Part shown: positions 12,493-23,400 of the stretch, piece by piece
Position numbering within the stretch: position 1 is the stretch's first letter
Layout of the letters: every line of letters begins with the position of its first letter
Assembly (NCBI GenBank): GCA_016859345.1
Contig: CM029115.1
Location: 28,349,838 to 28,413,837, forward strand
DNA: 64,000 nucleotides
Source of the DNA: Istiophorus platypterus
Taxonomy: Eukaryota > Chordata > Actinopteri > Istiophoriformes > Istiophoridae
Reading direction: 5' to 3'
Program-made: the position numbers and the translations under genes
Notes under the pieces: generated by a model
Told to the model about the DNA's origin: nothing
Database searches by the model: none
Seen by the model: only the letters and a program-made list of their open reading frames with translations

Positions 12493-15400
12493 TTCTTACT
12501 CTGTCTCTGGTGACAGATTTGGGGATGATAACTGGAGGATTCTTCCCGCTAATGTAGCCATATCGCAGATACACCTCTCCATCAGCCACCGGAGCACCGT
12601 GGAGATACCTGAGAGTAGGAAAAAATTTATATTGTGCAACAAACAGCTAAACAGACCATTTAAACCATTCATAATGCACATGCCCAAACATACAGCTGCT
12701 ACCATGTTCATTCACCTGGCAGAGACCTTGAAGTTGAATTTTTTGAAGTGTTCGTAGCTGATATAGTTTGTTTCTGGTTCCACAAGGATGGAGAAACTGG
12801 GAAGGACTAATACATGATAGTAACGGTTAATTATTTTAACTTTATGCTTTATGCTTGACATCATTAATACCACCAATTTGGCCGGTGGTATAATAAGGTA
12901 CCATACTCCATACCATATTCTTTAACCTCAAAGTCTGTTCTTGCTGCTGTGGTGAAGTCATCTGAGTAGGAGGCTTCAATTGACCAAATTCCCAACCTTT
13001 TATCACACACAACAGATAACATTACAAAAAGTCTGGAATCACCTTAACAACACCACACACAGCTGAATTACATTATTTAAATTACAGATGTTGGAGTAAC
13101 AGTACAGACAACTTGGAATTCCATTAATAACACTACACATGACATGGAATAACCTTTATCACATTAGAAAACAGCCTGGAATCCCTTGTATAACTTTGGA
13201 GAAAGCCTAGAATCATCATTACATTACAAACTGCCTGAAAACACTTCAGTGAAATTACAAACAGCCTGGAATCACAGTGAAAAGCATTTAAACAGCCAGA
13301 CACCACCATAATGATTATACAGACAGCCTGCGATCTATTTATATAGATTACAAATAACCTGGATTCACACTGACAACATTACTTAGTCATAATAGGTTTG
13401 TTTTTTAAAGTGCCCACTTTGGGTTGATGGGAATCTTGAAGGGGTTTTGCATGGATGGGATTCCATTATTGACATCAATCATCTCCACAATATCCACTGT
13501 TTTATGATCCGGGTCCTGTGGGTGACAAAATTACTGATCTGAGATAAGTTTGAGATGAAAGAGAAAACATTTTTGAACATGTTGCGATGCGTCGCTGTCT
13601 CCACCTGGTCCTGCAGATCATTACACTTACCTTAAAGGTAAGGAATACGCTGCGATTGGCTGGCCTCAGCTCCTGGTTCAAGGAGAACGCCCTCACTTTG
13701 ACTGGACACAAAGACTTTAAAGTTAGAGATGTAGCTTACTTCATGGGTTGACTGGGACAACTTGACCTTATCATTTGACCACCTGAATATAGGAGCTGAT
13801 GAAGACTACTATGATGAGGACCACCTGAACAAGCCTCACTTAACATCATGAGTTGATGAGGACCATCTAAATCAAGACCACCTGAAGGACCAACTATCTT
13901 CATGAGTTGACAAGGACCACCTGAACAAGGGCCACCTGACTTTTTGAGTTGTTGAGGATGATTGGAGCTAGGATTACCAGTGCAAAGACAACCTGAAAAA
14001 GGATTGCCTGAATGAGGATAACCTGAACAAGAACCATTTGACTTAAACATGACTACCAGAAAGAGTACAACCTGAATCAGTGGTTGAAGAGGACTACCTT
14101 GGGAATGACCACCTAACTTTAAGAGTTAATTAGGACTACCTTGGGAATGACCACCTAATTTCATGAGTTCATTAGGACTGCCTAACTTAGCACTACCTAA
14201 ATGAGGACCACCTGAATGAGTACCACCAGCCTTCATGAACTAGCAAGGACTACCTGAACAAGGGCAATCTGACTCTATGAGTTGATAAGGACTACTTGAA
14301 CAAGAACCATCTGAGTTTATGAGTTGATGGAGACTACCATACACTATAAGGACAAGTATCACCTGAATTTATACATTAATGAGGACCTCTTCAAAAAGGA
14401 CTACCTGAGTTTATGATGTGACAAATTCAGGGCCACTGAATGCATGATTAAACTGTAACTGGCAGGTAATGGACTTTGGGATACCTAGGATCTATTGTGA
14501 TATATCTAAGTCAGGAAATGAGAAGTCTAAAGGAGATGGACCTTTAATTTTGATGTAGTTTATGAAAAACTTTGTCTCTTACCACTCTGATGTGGGGTGT
14601 ACAGGGGTTTGTCAGTTTGGATGAACAGGAAGCCGTTGGAGCGGCTTACAGCGATAGACTGGTGCTTGTTGATCTCTGCTGATTGGACGTGGAGGATCAC
14701 ATGACTCACACTCTTATCTATCTGACCTGGGTACAGCTACAGAGAAAGAGAGAAGGAATTGACATCATGATTAAATTCTCATGTAAGGATAGATTTTGAT
14801 AAAACCACAGTTGTCTCTCTCCATGGGTATCACATGTCCCACCCGGAATTTGGCGATGGCCTGATGGTTGTTACTGGTGCTGAGGGTCACGACCTCTTGA
14901 GCCAGCACCACATGGTCCACAGCCATAGAGGTCTTCAAGAATACATAGACATTCACCTCCTCTGAAAACCCAAATAACTGCAGCGACACTGTCTCCACAG
15001 CGTCCAAACGCATTGAGAGAGGGGCTGTTATCAGATACCTGAGAGAGAACAAGACATGGCACCTTTACTTCTTTGATGTGATGTACTTTGTGTATATATG
15101 ATGTTAATATTTTAATAGAGCATACTGTAAGCAGGTTGACATGTAAATGTTAACATGCTGATTTAACTGATATATTCATGTTATGGGTTTATATTTCACC
15201 AACAGTTTTGCTGTTTGACCTTTGACATTTTTGGCATGTCACTTCATGTTGATTAGCATTATTGTCCTCAGTTGGATGCACGACTTGCTGAAGAGAGGTA
15301 AGACTGTACGAGTGCTCCTAACATAAAAAAACCCCAAAGAGAGGCAAATATCTTACTTTGTACATGTTACAAAAGCTGTTTGATGTTGCCATATTTATTT

Positions 15401-16147
15401 TAGTATGCAAATGTACTTTTTAAAATTTTGCACAGCACATATGTGTAACATGCACATATACTTACTAATACTAATCTCTGCGAGGCTAATGGCGCTCCAT
15501 CCAATGTTCTCTCCCTTTCATCTTTAAAAGGTCTGTATGTAGACACCCAACCATCGTCATTAAATTATTGACTTTTACACAGGTATGTGAGATCCATCTT
15601 TGTTATTTTGTTTTGCAAATATTTTTGGTATTGATAATTTCAGCATTTTTTCAAATACACATTAATGTTTTATATTCAATATTATTCCATAAGATTCAAA
15701 ACTTTTTTTATAGATCCTCTTCCACTGGAGAGGATCTATAAATGGGGACAATCAGTCAGAACAGCACTGAGGTGAAGCCCTTAGTTTAAATGGAGGCTGG
15801 TGCCCCTATCTCATGTTCAGCCCTCTGAATAGAATTAAGAGGCTGTTCACACCACAGCTCTGCAGCATGAGCAAATGTTTCAAGAAGAGTGTTTGTTAAA
15901 CAGTTAAGCAACGGTTTTAATTAAGTAGTCTACACAAATTAAAACAAAACAAAACAAAAAACTACTTCACTGCATCATTTAGTTTAATGTTTTATTTCAT
16001 TCACTGACACACAACCTCCTCCACCAGAATGACAAGAGCAGTGATTAATGAGTAATAAGCAAAAACAATGTTGACTTACGATCTGGACTGAGCATCCGTC
16101 CTCCAGCAGAGACAACACACACACATCAGGAGGACACACACCTTCAT
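229..16147 (-). CDS. c5: Complement component C5, exons 1-19 (5' half; continues past window start)
   Basis: Secreted complement protein. C5 convertase cleaves it into the inflammatory peptide C5a and into C5b, which nucleates the membrane attack complex. Coding exons in order: 16080-16147, 14843-15038, 14583-14736, 13631-13701, 13418-13515, 12914-12996, 12716-12806, 12500-12608, 11852-11984, 11614-11729, 9915-10103, 9573-9776, 9266-9478, 7930-8057, 7650-7801, 7492-7557, 5834-6019, 681-765, 229-311. All phases join, giving 808 codons without a stop. Visible landmarks are a signal peptide, macroglobulin-type beta-chain blocks (NGFLFIQTDKPLYTP, FEVKEY, KYLYIAV, RLLVYYI), RPKR at residues 677-680, C5a at 681-751 and the alpha-chain motif SYFPESWLWEV. 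C5 is preferred to C3 or C4 because the exon 12-13 text and the RPKR position follow human C5 closely. The later exons lie outside the window. The gene is transcribed toward position 1, downstream of prdm12. Confidence 0.93.
681..765 (-). CDS. c5: C5 exon 18: start of C5b alpha' chain
   Basis: This short exon was found by searching for the conserved FPESWLW motif. It encodes EMGADFDLVPSLVRSYFPES and then WLWEVQRA. The acceptor CAG before 765 and donor GTGACA after 681 keep phase with exon 17 and exon 19. A (GA)n run (about 772-801) lies just upstream of the acceptor and forms a (TC)n polypyrimidine tract in the transcript. Confidence 0.88.
2297..3043 (-). pseudogene. LINE ORF2 fragment: reverse-transcriptase N-terminal part
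   Basis: The longest open piece of the element is 248 codons. It contains the stretch LTLEELKVVVNHLASGRAPG, where GRAPG is the finger motif before the RT palm, then FYKHFW and LSLLPKKG...NWRPVALL. These are typical of Tx1/L1-like reverse transcriptases. The catalytic YADD region is not in this open piece. Both ends run into frameshifts or stops. Confidence 0.8.
3990..5098 (-). pseudogene. LINE ORF1 (nucleic-acid-binding/gag-like) remnant
   Basis: Two open pieces in different frames (5098-4664 and 4538-3990) together look like the ORF1 protein of fish Tx1-type elements. The first contains RLIESGVFIGETFVQVSPLS and GKFASGF...LGCKDPKLKH, a recognisable family signature. The second is charged and lysine/serine rich. 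A GC-rich gap of about 120 bp separates them, so at least one frameshift has occurred. Confidence 0.6.
5286..5348. repeat. (CA)n microsatellite
   Basis: Dinucleotide CA run with a few GACA interruptions, in C5 intron 17 just outside the LINE 5' side. From here to 5833 I see no exon. The stretch 6020-7491 is intron 16, with no gene or recognised repeat. Confidence 0.9.
5834..6019 (-). CDS. c5: C5 exon 17: C5a anaphylatoxin domain
   Basis: With the end of exon 16, this exon encodes a 71-residue C5a (residues 681-751). It has the canonical six cysteines in the CC...C...C...CC arrangement (RSCCEKG, SMTC, FQRC, FIACCEF) and ends LGR, the C-terminal arginine used by C5a for receptor activation. 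Convertase cleavage is predicted after codon 5840-5838. In family terms, C5a acts through C5aR1 on leukocytes. The following intron is about 5 kb and holds an inserted LINE. Confidence 0.92.
7492..8057 (-). CDS. c5: C5 exons 14-16: end of beta chain and RPKR processing site
   Basis: Exon 14 (7930-8057) encodes the block ending SAVDSAIF. Exon 15 (7650-7801) encodes a glycine-rich segment (DQGCGGGGGKDSADVF) and FLTNANAHAS. After a tiny 92-bp intron, exon 16 (7492-7557) encodes NEACTAVV-RPKR-ALTDEE. RPKR (7534-7523) is the furin-type site separating beta from alpha chain. I chose the exon 14 donor at 7929 because it alone restores phase; the GT after ATG near 7911 leads to an immediate stop. A (GT)n tract sits directly before the exon 14 acceptor. 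Confidence 0.85.
8060..8106. repeat. (AC)n microsatellite adjoining the C5 exon 14 acceptor
   Basis: A perfect CA/GT run ends two bases from the exon 14 acceptor, so the transcript carries (UG)n where a polypyrimidine tract would normally sit. The remaining intron (8107-9265) shows only the minisatellite-like block listed separately. Confidence 0.9.
8555..8775. repeat. Degenerate minisatellite (CACCACAGCAACCA-like units)
   Basis: Repeated short blocks such as CCCAGCAACCAATCA, CACCACAGCAACCATATGC, CACTAGCAAGCACTACG and CACCCTGGCAACCAGT recur about every 30-40 bp. This suggests an old tandem array in C5 intron 13. It has no coding meaning. Confidence 0.55.
9266..10103 (-). CDS. c5: C5 exons 11-13: macroglobulin core of the beta chain
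   Basis: Three phase-0 exons (9915-10103, 9573-9776, 9266-9478) carry the stretch most diagnostic of C5. Exon 11 begins VLVKDHLGEPVSGVPV. Exon 12 includes NQRYLYIDHMFSDHSLEVGQ. Exon 13 has VLSKGKVVDFGSHQF, MVPSIRLLVYYILYGEG and ELVADSIWLDV. These align residue for residue with the corresponding human C5 segments and better than with C3. A relic of exon 13 is found again near 32 kb. Confidence 0.93.
10780..11420 (+). mobile_element. Old LINE reverse-transcriptase fragment in C5 intron 10
   Basis: On the plus strand, antisense to C5, translation from about 10837 reads LVPKKATPSGPNDFRLVA, F...RFLGKLVLAHFGPQV and LRFSYQP. These are degraded versions of the PVPKK...NDFRPVALTS and ...FAYQP motifs of CR1/L2-like or related fish non-LTR reverse transcriptases. 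Downstream a broken LFVGKAPD and AVVCWGSSRINKL continue the similarity. Stops and frameshifts are frequent. Confidence 0.7.
12002..12327. mobile_element. MITE-like element with 30-bp terminal inverted repeats
   Basis: The left end (12002-12031) starts TTAGCCTCATAGCATAA and ends GCCTAAGTCAT. The right end (12298-12327) is its reverse complement with one mismatch in 30. The 326-bp interior has no coding capacity and contains a further CCTAAGTCAAAG copy of the subterminal motif. No clear target-site duplication flanks it. The left TIR lies 17 bp upstream of C5 exon 9, in intron 8. Confidence 0.85.
12395..12492. repeat. (GATA)n tetranucleotide microsatellite
   Basis: About 24 nearly perfect AGAT units. 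The array begins 7 bp inside intron 8, immediately after the exon 8 donor GTAAGAA, so in the C5 transcript a (UAUC)n run follows the 5' splice site. Confidence 0.97.
13020..13395. repeat. Degenerate ~40-bp tandem repeat (ATTACAAACAGCCTGGAATCAC)
   Basis: Copies of a phrase close to TTACAAACAGCCTGGAATCA are seen at about 13022, 13090, 13165, 13225, 13255, 13290, 13320 and 13350, with roughly 40-bp spacing and many substitutions. The block fills C5 intron 5 between exons 6 and 5. Confidence 0.7.
13740..14430. repeat. Degenerate minisatellite (GAGTTGATGAGGACCACCTGAA)
   Basis: A roughly 700-bp block in C5 intron 3 is built from diverged units like GAGTTGATGAGGACCACCTG, AACAAGGACCACCTGAA and CTTCATGAGTTGA. 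The spurious 104-codon minus-strand reading (13736-14050) is a by-product of this periodic sequence, not a gene. Confidence 0.75.
16080..16147 (-). CDS. c5: C5 exon 1: start codon and signal peptide
   Basis: The ATG at 16147-16145 opens a short hydrophobic, cysteine-rich leader (MKVCVLLMCVCCLCW) followed by a plausible signal-peptidase site near DAQ. The donor GTAAGT follows 16080 in phase 2. This phase joins exon 2 (acceptor before 15038), whose first residues (YLITAPLS) match the mature C5 N-terminus. The 1.04-kb intron 1 separates them. No other upstream start fits the phase. Confidence 0.85.
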
Positions 16148-19100
16148 CCTGAAGGTGGGGAGACAACGCACACTGAGCCCCAGGAAACACACTGTGAGCT
16201 CTGCAGCTACACAACTGACTAGACTAGATTTTATTACTTATTAATCAACTCAGCTATTGGCAAATAGCTACAGTAATCAACAACAAGACCAAGTGGGGAC
16301 TTCCTCTGTTTGTGTGTGTGTGTTTGTGTCAAAGGTGAGTTTACTCGGCCTGTGTTTTCTGATCTTGCCCAACAGTGTTGACTCTGAGGTTTTCTGTTAT
16401 CAGCTCACCAGTCCGTCATCAAATCAGAAATCAGGAGTTCAGATTTAGCGTCTTTTTTGCTTTTCTTCACTCTGCGGTAAAAAACATGTATAGAACATAT
16501 CAGAACCTTTTGATTAATGACAGTTAGTACAGACAACTGATTGGAGACCAGGCTGAAAGTTAAATGTTAAAGTTTCTAGCGTCCTCTGGAAGCTGCAGAG
16601 ATCATTAGCGTACAGTATGAACAGACAACATTCTAATGATTAATGCTCTTAGCGACTGAACAGTCGTTGAGCTGGAAAGATGACTGAGTTATTAAAATCT
16701 AAAGAGTTCATCCAGTTAAATACACTCAAAGCTGCATAGACTGAGTTTTGGCCTCTAGAGGGCAGCAGAGCAAACCGTAAACACTTAAACATCAGTTTAA
16801 AAAGTAGTGGATGCTAACATGTTAGCCACAAGCTTCCTACACTCACATCCTACAGACAGAGTGTCAGGGACCAAGCGACCAGGCGGTGAGGATACAAATG
16901 TATAACTAGGTCTATAAGAGGGGTCAGCGAAATATAACTGTACTTAATACAACAGCAAGATGTGATGTTAACTGAAAAAACTGACGTGACAATGACACGC
17001 AAGGGAATATATATGGTAACGAATAAGGGGTAAAAAAGATGGACACCAACTACATCTAAATAAAAAGTGAAACAACCCCCCCCCCCCAATAACACAGCAG
17101 GACATGGTTCATCCTAATGAGGCCACACCTTTTACTCAACCAAGTGACCCCCCCAACAACAACAACAACTAAGGTAACACCAAGACAAAGACGATTAATA
17201 GCACAAAAACACAAGTGTTAAAATGCGTGAGCTTCATATAAAACAATGTAAAAAAATTCTAAATTAGAGAGACATGTTAATTGTTTGACTTTAAATGAAC
17301 CTGTGAAAGTGCAAACAAATGAGGGGCAAGAGTGTGAAGTGGAACAATATCCCCCTGTTTGGCTTCGGTAATCACAGACCAACAAGATCCTCATTTTTGA
17401 TCGCAGATGGATAACTGAATTGGCCTACAGGGAACTAAAGGGAACTGGCACGGGTCCTTGTAGTTCCCTTTGTAAAAGTACTCCATCTCAATGAAAAGCC
17501 CTTCATTCAAAACCTAATCTCTTCATATCTTGTGAAGTGTCATCAGCTTAAAGTGCTTGTAAATGGAAATGACTCAGAGCAGAGTGGAGGGTAAAGGTGA
17601 AGTAATACTTTATTAGGAGTATATAGTCTCAAATACAATGTCCTTTATAGAGGTCAACATAGCATACTTCATATACTAATACATGTGTCATAAATGACCT
17701 TGTACATATACATATAGAGCGATAAAGTGACAGTGGAATTAAATTCTGGGCATAAAGCACATCTCAGGTTTATATTCACATTCTTTTCTTTGACAGTTTG
17801 GAGCTTATTTACATCACATGAAGAGAAAAGGACGAAAGTCGACCATCAGCTAAAGGGACTCATCAATTCTTTATTTCTACTCTCATCAGTTTGATTATTT
17901 AACAACATATTTATAAAGACATCAGGCCTCAGGAAGGAAAAATCATGTAGGAACATTTACTTAGATTCTAATAATAAAACTTAGATTCTAATAATTTCTA
18001 ACAGTTGTCAGCTGATGTTGCCTGAGATACAGTTTTGGCCTCAGGAGCATAAGAACCACAGACATGAACCAGTAATATTATTAATAATACAGATAATATT
18101 AAAATATTTTAAATTTCAGGCTTTGCCTATTTTGATAAGTGATGAGTTTCTTCAGAGGAATCTGGCTAGTTTCTCGTAGATTCACTGCTTGGTCAGTAAA
18201 ATGAAGTGATGATAACACTCTGCTCCCGCTAATGTTAGCATGCAGCTAACATTAAACGATGCCAAAAAGAACCCAACGTCCTAAAAGATGATTTTTATCT
18301 TCTAACATGTGCTCAAAGATAAAAATAAACATGCCTGCAATCAGTCAGGCAAACCTACATTAATTTGAATTTGTAATATGCTGGGTTCACATCATATTGG
18401 AATATTGTTCAACATCCGAGAGGAAAGATCATTTTTCCAGAAAGTTTCAATATGTTCATTGTAGGAGATTAAACCCTGAAATCTACCAGATAAATCTCTG
18501 AATGCAGCACTACTCACAATGTGTATGTTACGTGTTGGATTGGAGCAGGGAGCACCTGGATAAGGTGTTTGCTAGGGTGCTAATATAGGGCTGATAACGC
18601 TCACCATTTCATGCTAAAGACTTAGCGTGGCACCAGTAAGCCCCTGATACTTAAAAAATGGGTGCTAGTGCTAACAAAGTGTTGTTTTTACTACACTGTC
18701 TGTTTGCAGAGGCCATTGTGTGCTGTTGTAACTAAAGACATGAATTTATGCACATGGGTTGTTGTGGTGAATGGAAACCATAATCTGAGCGTTACTGAAA
18801 TCATTGTCTATGCTTTTGGCACAAGATTTAAATAATGGCTGTTTTTTTCCAGATTAACCGGATTAAATCAGATCTACTTTGCCACCACAAGTGAATTTAC
18901 CGATTCCATTAAAATGAACTTGACATTTTAAAAACTAAAGTGGCCAAGCTACCTTCGTCCCTATAGTATATGCTAACGGCTGTGGCCAGCAGATACCAAT
19001 GCAGCTCTGATTATATCTGTGATGTCGGGAATTGGAGTGCAGGGTCTGGGATCACATGGACGCAACGCCTGACGACGGCGGTAGCGTGGAGTCTGCTACA

Positions 19101-19990
19101 GCCCCTCGTCATGGCAACAAGCGGAAAACGCGTAAACTGGCCAGTAGGACGATAGCTACCAGAAACCTGATGGATTCCCCTGAGGGCCTCAGTGCTCAGG
19201 CTGTACTGCCTCCTAGTTTTCAACAAACACATTACAACCTGTAACAGAGAACCAACAGCATGCAAACCAAAGCACGACACCATCATCATCTCATAAATAT
19301 GTGATTTATACTGACATGAACAGCCAGAGTCATCATGCAACCGTTATATGAACCATTATCAGAGCTTGTAGCAGCGTCTCCACTGGAACATCTCAATAAA
19401 GAACTGACTGGAGCCAGTGTGTGGGTGTAACTGCGTGTATCTGAGTGTGTCTGCTGTCTGACTCGTGTGTGCGTTGTGACCCCCCCCAGTCAGGGTCCGT
19501 TTTAGATTAGTTTTATGTTTAGATAAGGTCACCTGTCATCAGCCCCCAGGTTGCTGGGAGTCCTCTTTGTTAATTATTACCCAGGTAGCCAAACAGTAGC
19601 GGGGAAACGAAACTGTCTGAAGTGTTCAAGCTCTGCTGAAAATGTTTTGTCAATTTAAGTGTCTGAACAACTGCCAGACAAAACTGAGGATTACATTATC
19701 TAAAGATCGGATGCAGGAACTGTAAAGCCTGCTTCTAGACTCGTGATGCCTCTGGACGTTCCACTATGAACCCAGGTAGAATAGTCCGGTTAAGCCTCGG
19801 TATGTCCAATGACCTGTATGAACTATTGAAATAATCTGAATGTTGGTAGCACCTCAGTGGTCTGGAGGCCGGTGATCAGTATGGTGCCGGATCATTGGCT
19901 ACCTGGGTAACAGCCCTGATGGAGGGACACCTGTCTGGGAGCAGGTTTAACATGTGTCAGTAGTTTGGTTGTTGTCTATCTGCCCCCCCA
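16148..19990. other. C5 promoter side and prdm12 3' flank; no gene seen
   Basis: This 3.8-kb spacer lies between the C5 start codon and the prdm12 stop codon, both genes pointing left. It should hold the prdm12 3' UTR and the C5 promoter. Possible minus-strand AATAAA signals (TTTATT on plus) occur near 17610 and 17870, but I cannot tell which is used. A short CpG-containing patch near 19030-19150 and a GATAAGGTCACCTGTCA-type stretch near 19525 may be regulatory. No convincing TATA box was found upstream of C5. Confidence 0.5.
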
Positions 19991-20493
19991 TCACAGCACC
20001 ATGGTTGGTATGTGATGAACCAGCGACGCTGGGTGGGGCACGGCGGTCAGCTGTGGTGGGTGAGGAGGAGGCGAGTGGGCTGGGCGCACTCCCCCCGCCC
20101 CCCCTCCTCCTACCACCACCACACCGCCCCCCTGGGTCCCAGGGTCTCCGTTGGGCCGGTGCCTGGCGCTCTTCTGGTGCGCCCGCAGGCCGGCCAGCTG
20201 CGAGTATGCCGACTGGCAGACATGGCACTTGTAGGGGCGCTCGCCGGTGTGCAGCCGGACGTGGTTCCTCAGCGTGGACGACTGGCTGAAGCGCCGGTTG
20301 CAGAAGCGGCACACGAACGGCTTGTCCAGGGTGTGGATGCGCATGTGGGAGCGCAGGTTGCTGCGGGAGTTGAAGCCGCGGTGGCAGATGACGCAGCGCA
20401 TGCGCCCCAGACTGGAGGAGGAGGAGGAGGAGGAGGAAGAAGAGGAGGAGGAGGAGGAGGAGGAGGAGGAGCCCTCGCAGGTGTGGAACTCAT
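19991..20493 (-). CDS. prdm12: prdm12 exon 6: serine run, three C2H2 zinc fingers, C-terminus
   Basis: The last exon starts DEFHTCEG, then 20 consecutive serines (coding strand TCC/TCT; plus-strand GGA run 20414-20470). Three C2H2 fingers follow: CVICHRGFN...HMRIH, CRFCNRRFS...HVRLH and CHVCQSAYS...HQKSARH. The last has a five-residue gap between its histidines. The tail is GGGVVVVGGGGAGG plus Pro/His-rich sequence and ends TMVL then TGA (19993-19991). The human C-terminal polyalanine tract, linked to mid-face and pain-insensitivity disorders when expanded, is absent. Confidence 0.96.
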
Positions 20494-23400
20494 CTGTCAA
20501 GAGGAGCAGCAGAGATGTTTCTGACAGGTGACGGACTGAAAGTGGCCTTTGGTCTCTAAAGATTCTTAAAGGACAAATCTGGACAAAACCTTTCAAAGTT
20601 GAACTGTCACTTTAGAACAAAGCCTCGTGGGGGGGGGGCTTAGGCTCCAGAACTGAAGGATCACATAGTAAATACAACCTGGAAGCAGATTTAAAACCTT
20701 TGAATGTTACATGAGCGAGGCCCCAACACACCGTAACATCAGCAGGTGGAGGAGTCACCACTGAGCAAAGATTATTCTGGTTCTGAAGAGAACAAGACCT
20801 AAATTTTCAGTCTTTTCCTAGGAGGTTCTGGTGTCATCGGCAAAACATGGAACCCCTCTATCCGCGTCCTGCAGAACTGTTACAGGATCAGTCTGTCCTA
20901 GCCTTTTTTAATTTGCTGATTAAGATGAATAACTAAGTGGACACTGGATTGATTTAATAACATGTCTAGTAATTAATGGGCCTTCCTATCTCAAATAAAG
21001 TAATTTAATTTTATCATGAATTATCAAATTTTTAAAAATCACATCGTTTTAAAATCAACTGCAGATAAACCAAGATCTTTATCTTGATAAGATAAACTCT
21101 TATCTCATGATGACGGATTAATTATGTCGTTATCTGGAGATGAAATATTGTTGACGACAGTAAGACTGTGAGTGTTTGTCTGTTTTCTACATGACTCCAT
21201 GAAGCAGTAAATAAGATTTAGATGATTTAACATGTCTCAGGCTTTGTGCATGACTCCACAGATAATCAGCGATCAATAATCTTTACCATTCTTGCTCTTC
21301 TTGCTCTGTTCTTCATCTCCTCCAGGAATTCCAGGGATTCCCAGGAAGGTGTTGTGGGAGTTTCCGTACCAGACCAGCAGCTCCTGGTCCGGAGGGATTG
21401 TCTGGGGAGGGAAAGAATGGATGTCGATCATATGACAGCCTCAGGAAACATAAGACCCCAGATCAGTCTCACAGGGTTTTCAGGAATCAGATCTGAGAAC
21501 TTAAATACCAGGCTGCCTGTTTCCTGTCTGTCAGTCAAAACAACAGATCTTTATCTATAATAATATTTATCCGAGCAACGTTTTTGTAGGTTTTAAGCCT
21601 CCTCTTGTTGCCAGCAGAGGGCGACGCAGACCTGGGGACGATTATCACCATTACACCTGAACTCAGAAACTCGGCCTCTTCTCCCCGATTCCTCAGTCCA
21701 ATGCTTAAAACACTTTTCCTAACCTCACTTAAATTGTCTGTTTAATTCTTCTGACTTCTGGAACAGGAACTGCTTTTCACTCATTTTATTCTTGGTCAAT
21801 GAATGTCTCTCATTGTCTAACATTTCTCCATTTGACTAGATTTTATATTAGATTTCATGATTTCTGGATTTTCATTTGCTGCGTTTTATGAATCAGTTTA
21901 TAACCAGGGTTTTAAAGAGTAAAGAAAATAAAGGCCATTATTTTTACATTATTTGAGAATTTTCACTGATATTAAAAAAAGTAATCTGGTTTATAATTAA
22001 TTAATTAGACCACAACTACTAAACCTGAAACCTTGTTTTTCTTTTAACCTGAACTTGGTGTGTCTCCTGAGTTTTTTGTCTTCACTTGTGTAATTTACAA
22101 TATTTTACAAGCAATATTTGAGGAGATTATAAAATATGACGCAGTGTTTTTTATTCAAAACAATTATATCAATAATGTAATTATTGATAATAAAATGCTC
22201 TGAAAGGAGTGTTTCTGCATAATGACTTATTTTATTTTTGCTGCATTATGGACATTTCACAGATAAAATTTCTTTTCTTTTATTTCAGAGACATAATGAA
22301 TGTATGTTTTTACTATTAGACTGTGGTATTTCTACCTCTCCTTTAGTAATAGGCTCGAATTGTTCTTCCATGTCTGCTTTCACTTTTATATCATGTTAAT
22401 TCTGTACTTCTCCTTTGCTGGACTATTTTTACAGAGTATTATTGTTACTTTAACTTCAGTAAAGGATCTGAATGTGACTTCCATCACAGTCAGTATCAGT
22501 GAACAAGTCAGAGACACACTATCAAAACCCATAGTGTGGTTTGGTGTGGTTATTACTAGGGTGGGGCAAAAAAGGCGATGCGTTCACTGACCTCCACAGC
22601 CTTGTAGAAGATGCTGCTGCCGATCTGAACCACCTCCAGGTTCTGCTCCTGTTCGTTCCTCGCACATTTGATGTACGTCATCCAGCTCCTCTGGTCCTCC
22701 TGACTCGCATCGATGAAATACCTGACCGTCCCGTCCTCGTTGAACACCTGAGAACCGAAACACGTCACTGTCTGGTTCTTTACCCACTGACCTGTGTCAC
22801 CTGTTTAATAATCCATCAATCAGAAACTCATCTTCACTGTTAGGTGGATATTTAACAGGTAACCTGCCCGATAGATAGATATAGAAATAATAGTTACAAC
22901 AGGTTACTGGCCACTAGGTGCAGTTAGTTATTTACATGGTCGCTCAACATTTACTTAATTATTGTTTTTTTCTGTTTTTTCCTAGGCAATATTATAACCA
23001 TCTAATCAGTTTATGTAGTAAGCAAGTTAGTTAGTTTGGAAAACTATCTAGAGAACTGGCTGGTTATAAGCATGTATAGACTATCTGTATAATCTGCTGC
23101 CAGCGCAACAGGGACTCTGGATAAGTGGTGGATAATGGATGGATGGATGGTTGAGGGATGGCAGTTAGTCTGTGAGTGTTACAGGTAGTTGGCTGGTTAC
23201 TTACATTAGTCAGAGTTTATCAGTAATTTGCTAGTTTCTTGGTTAGTTTTCAGTCATTCAGCAGTTGGCTAGTTAGTTTGTTACAACTATTTGGCTAGTT
23301 ATGTACGTTAGCTTATTAGAGCTCGTCAGTTAGCTGTGCAGTTAGTCAATCAGCTCTCCAGACAGAAATCAATTTGTTGGCTAGTTAGGTAGCTGGTTTA

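Noticed and set aside
13736..14050. 104-codon minus-strand Gly/Ser/Pro/His-rich frame
   Set aside because: It is produced by the GAGTTGATGAGGACCACCTG minisatellite in a C5 intron.
20012..20524. 170-codon plus-strand open frame opposite prdm12 exon 6
   Set aside because: It is the antisense shadow of a GC-rich zinc-finger exon, with glycine runs created by the GGA repeat.
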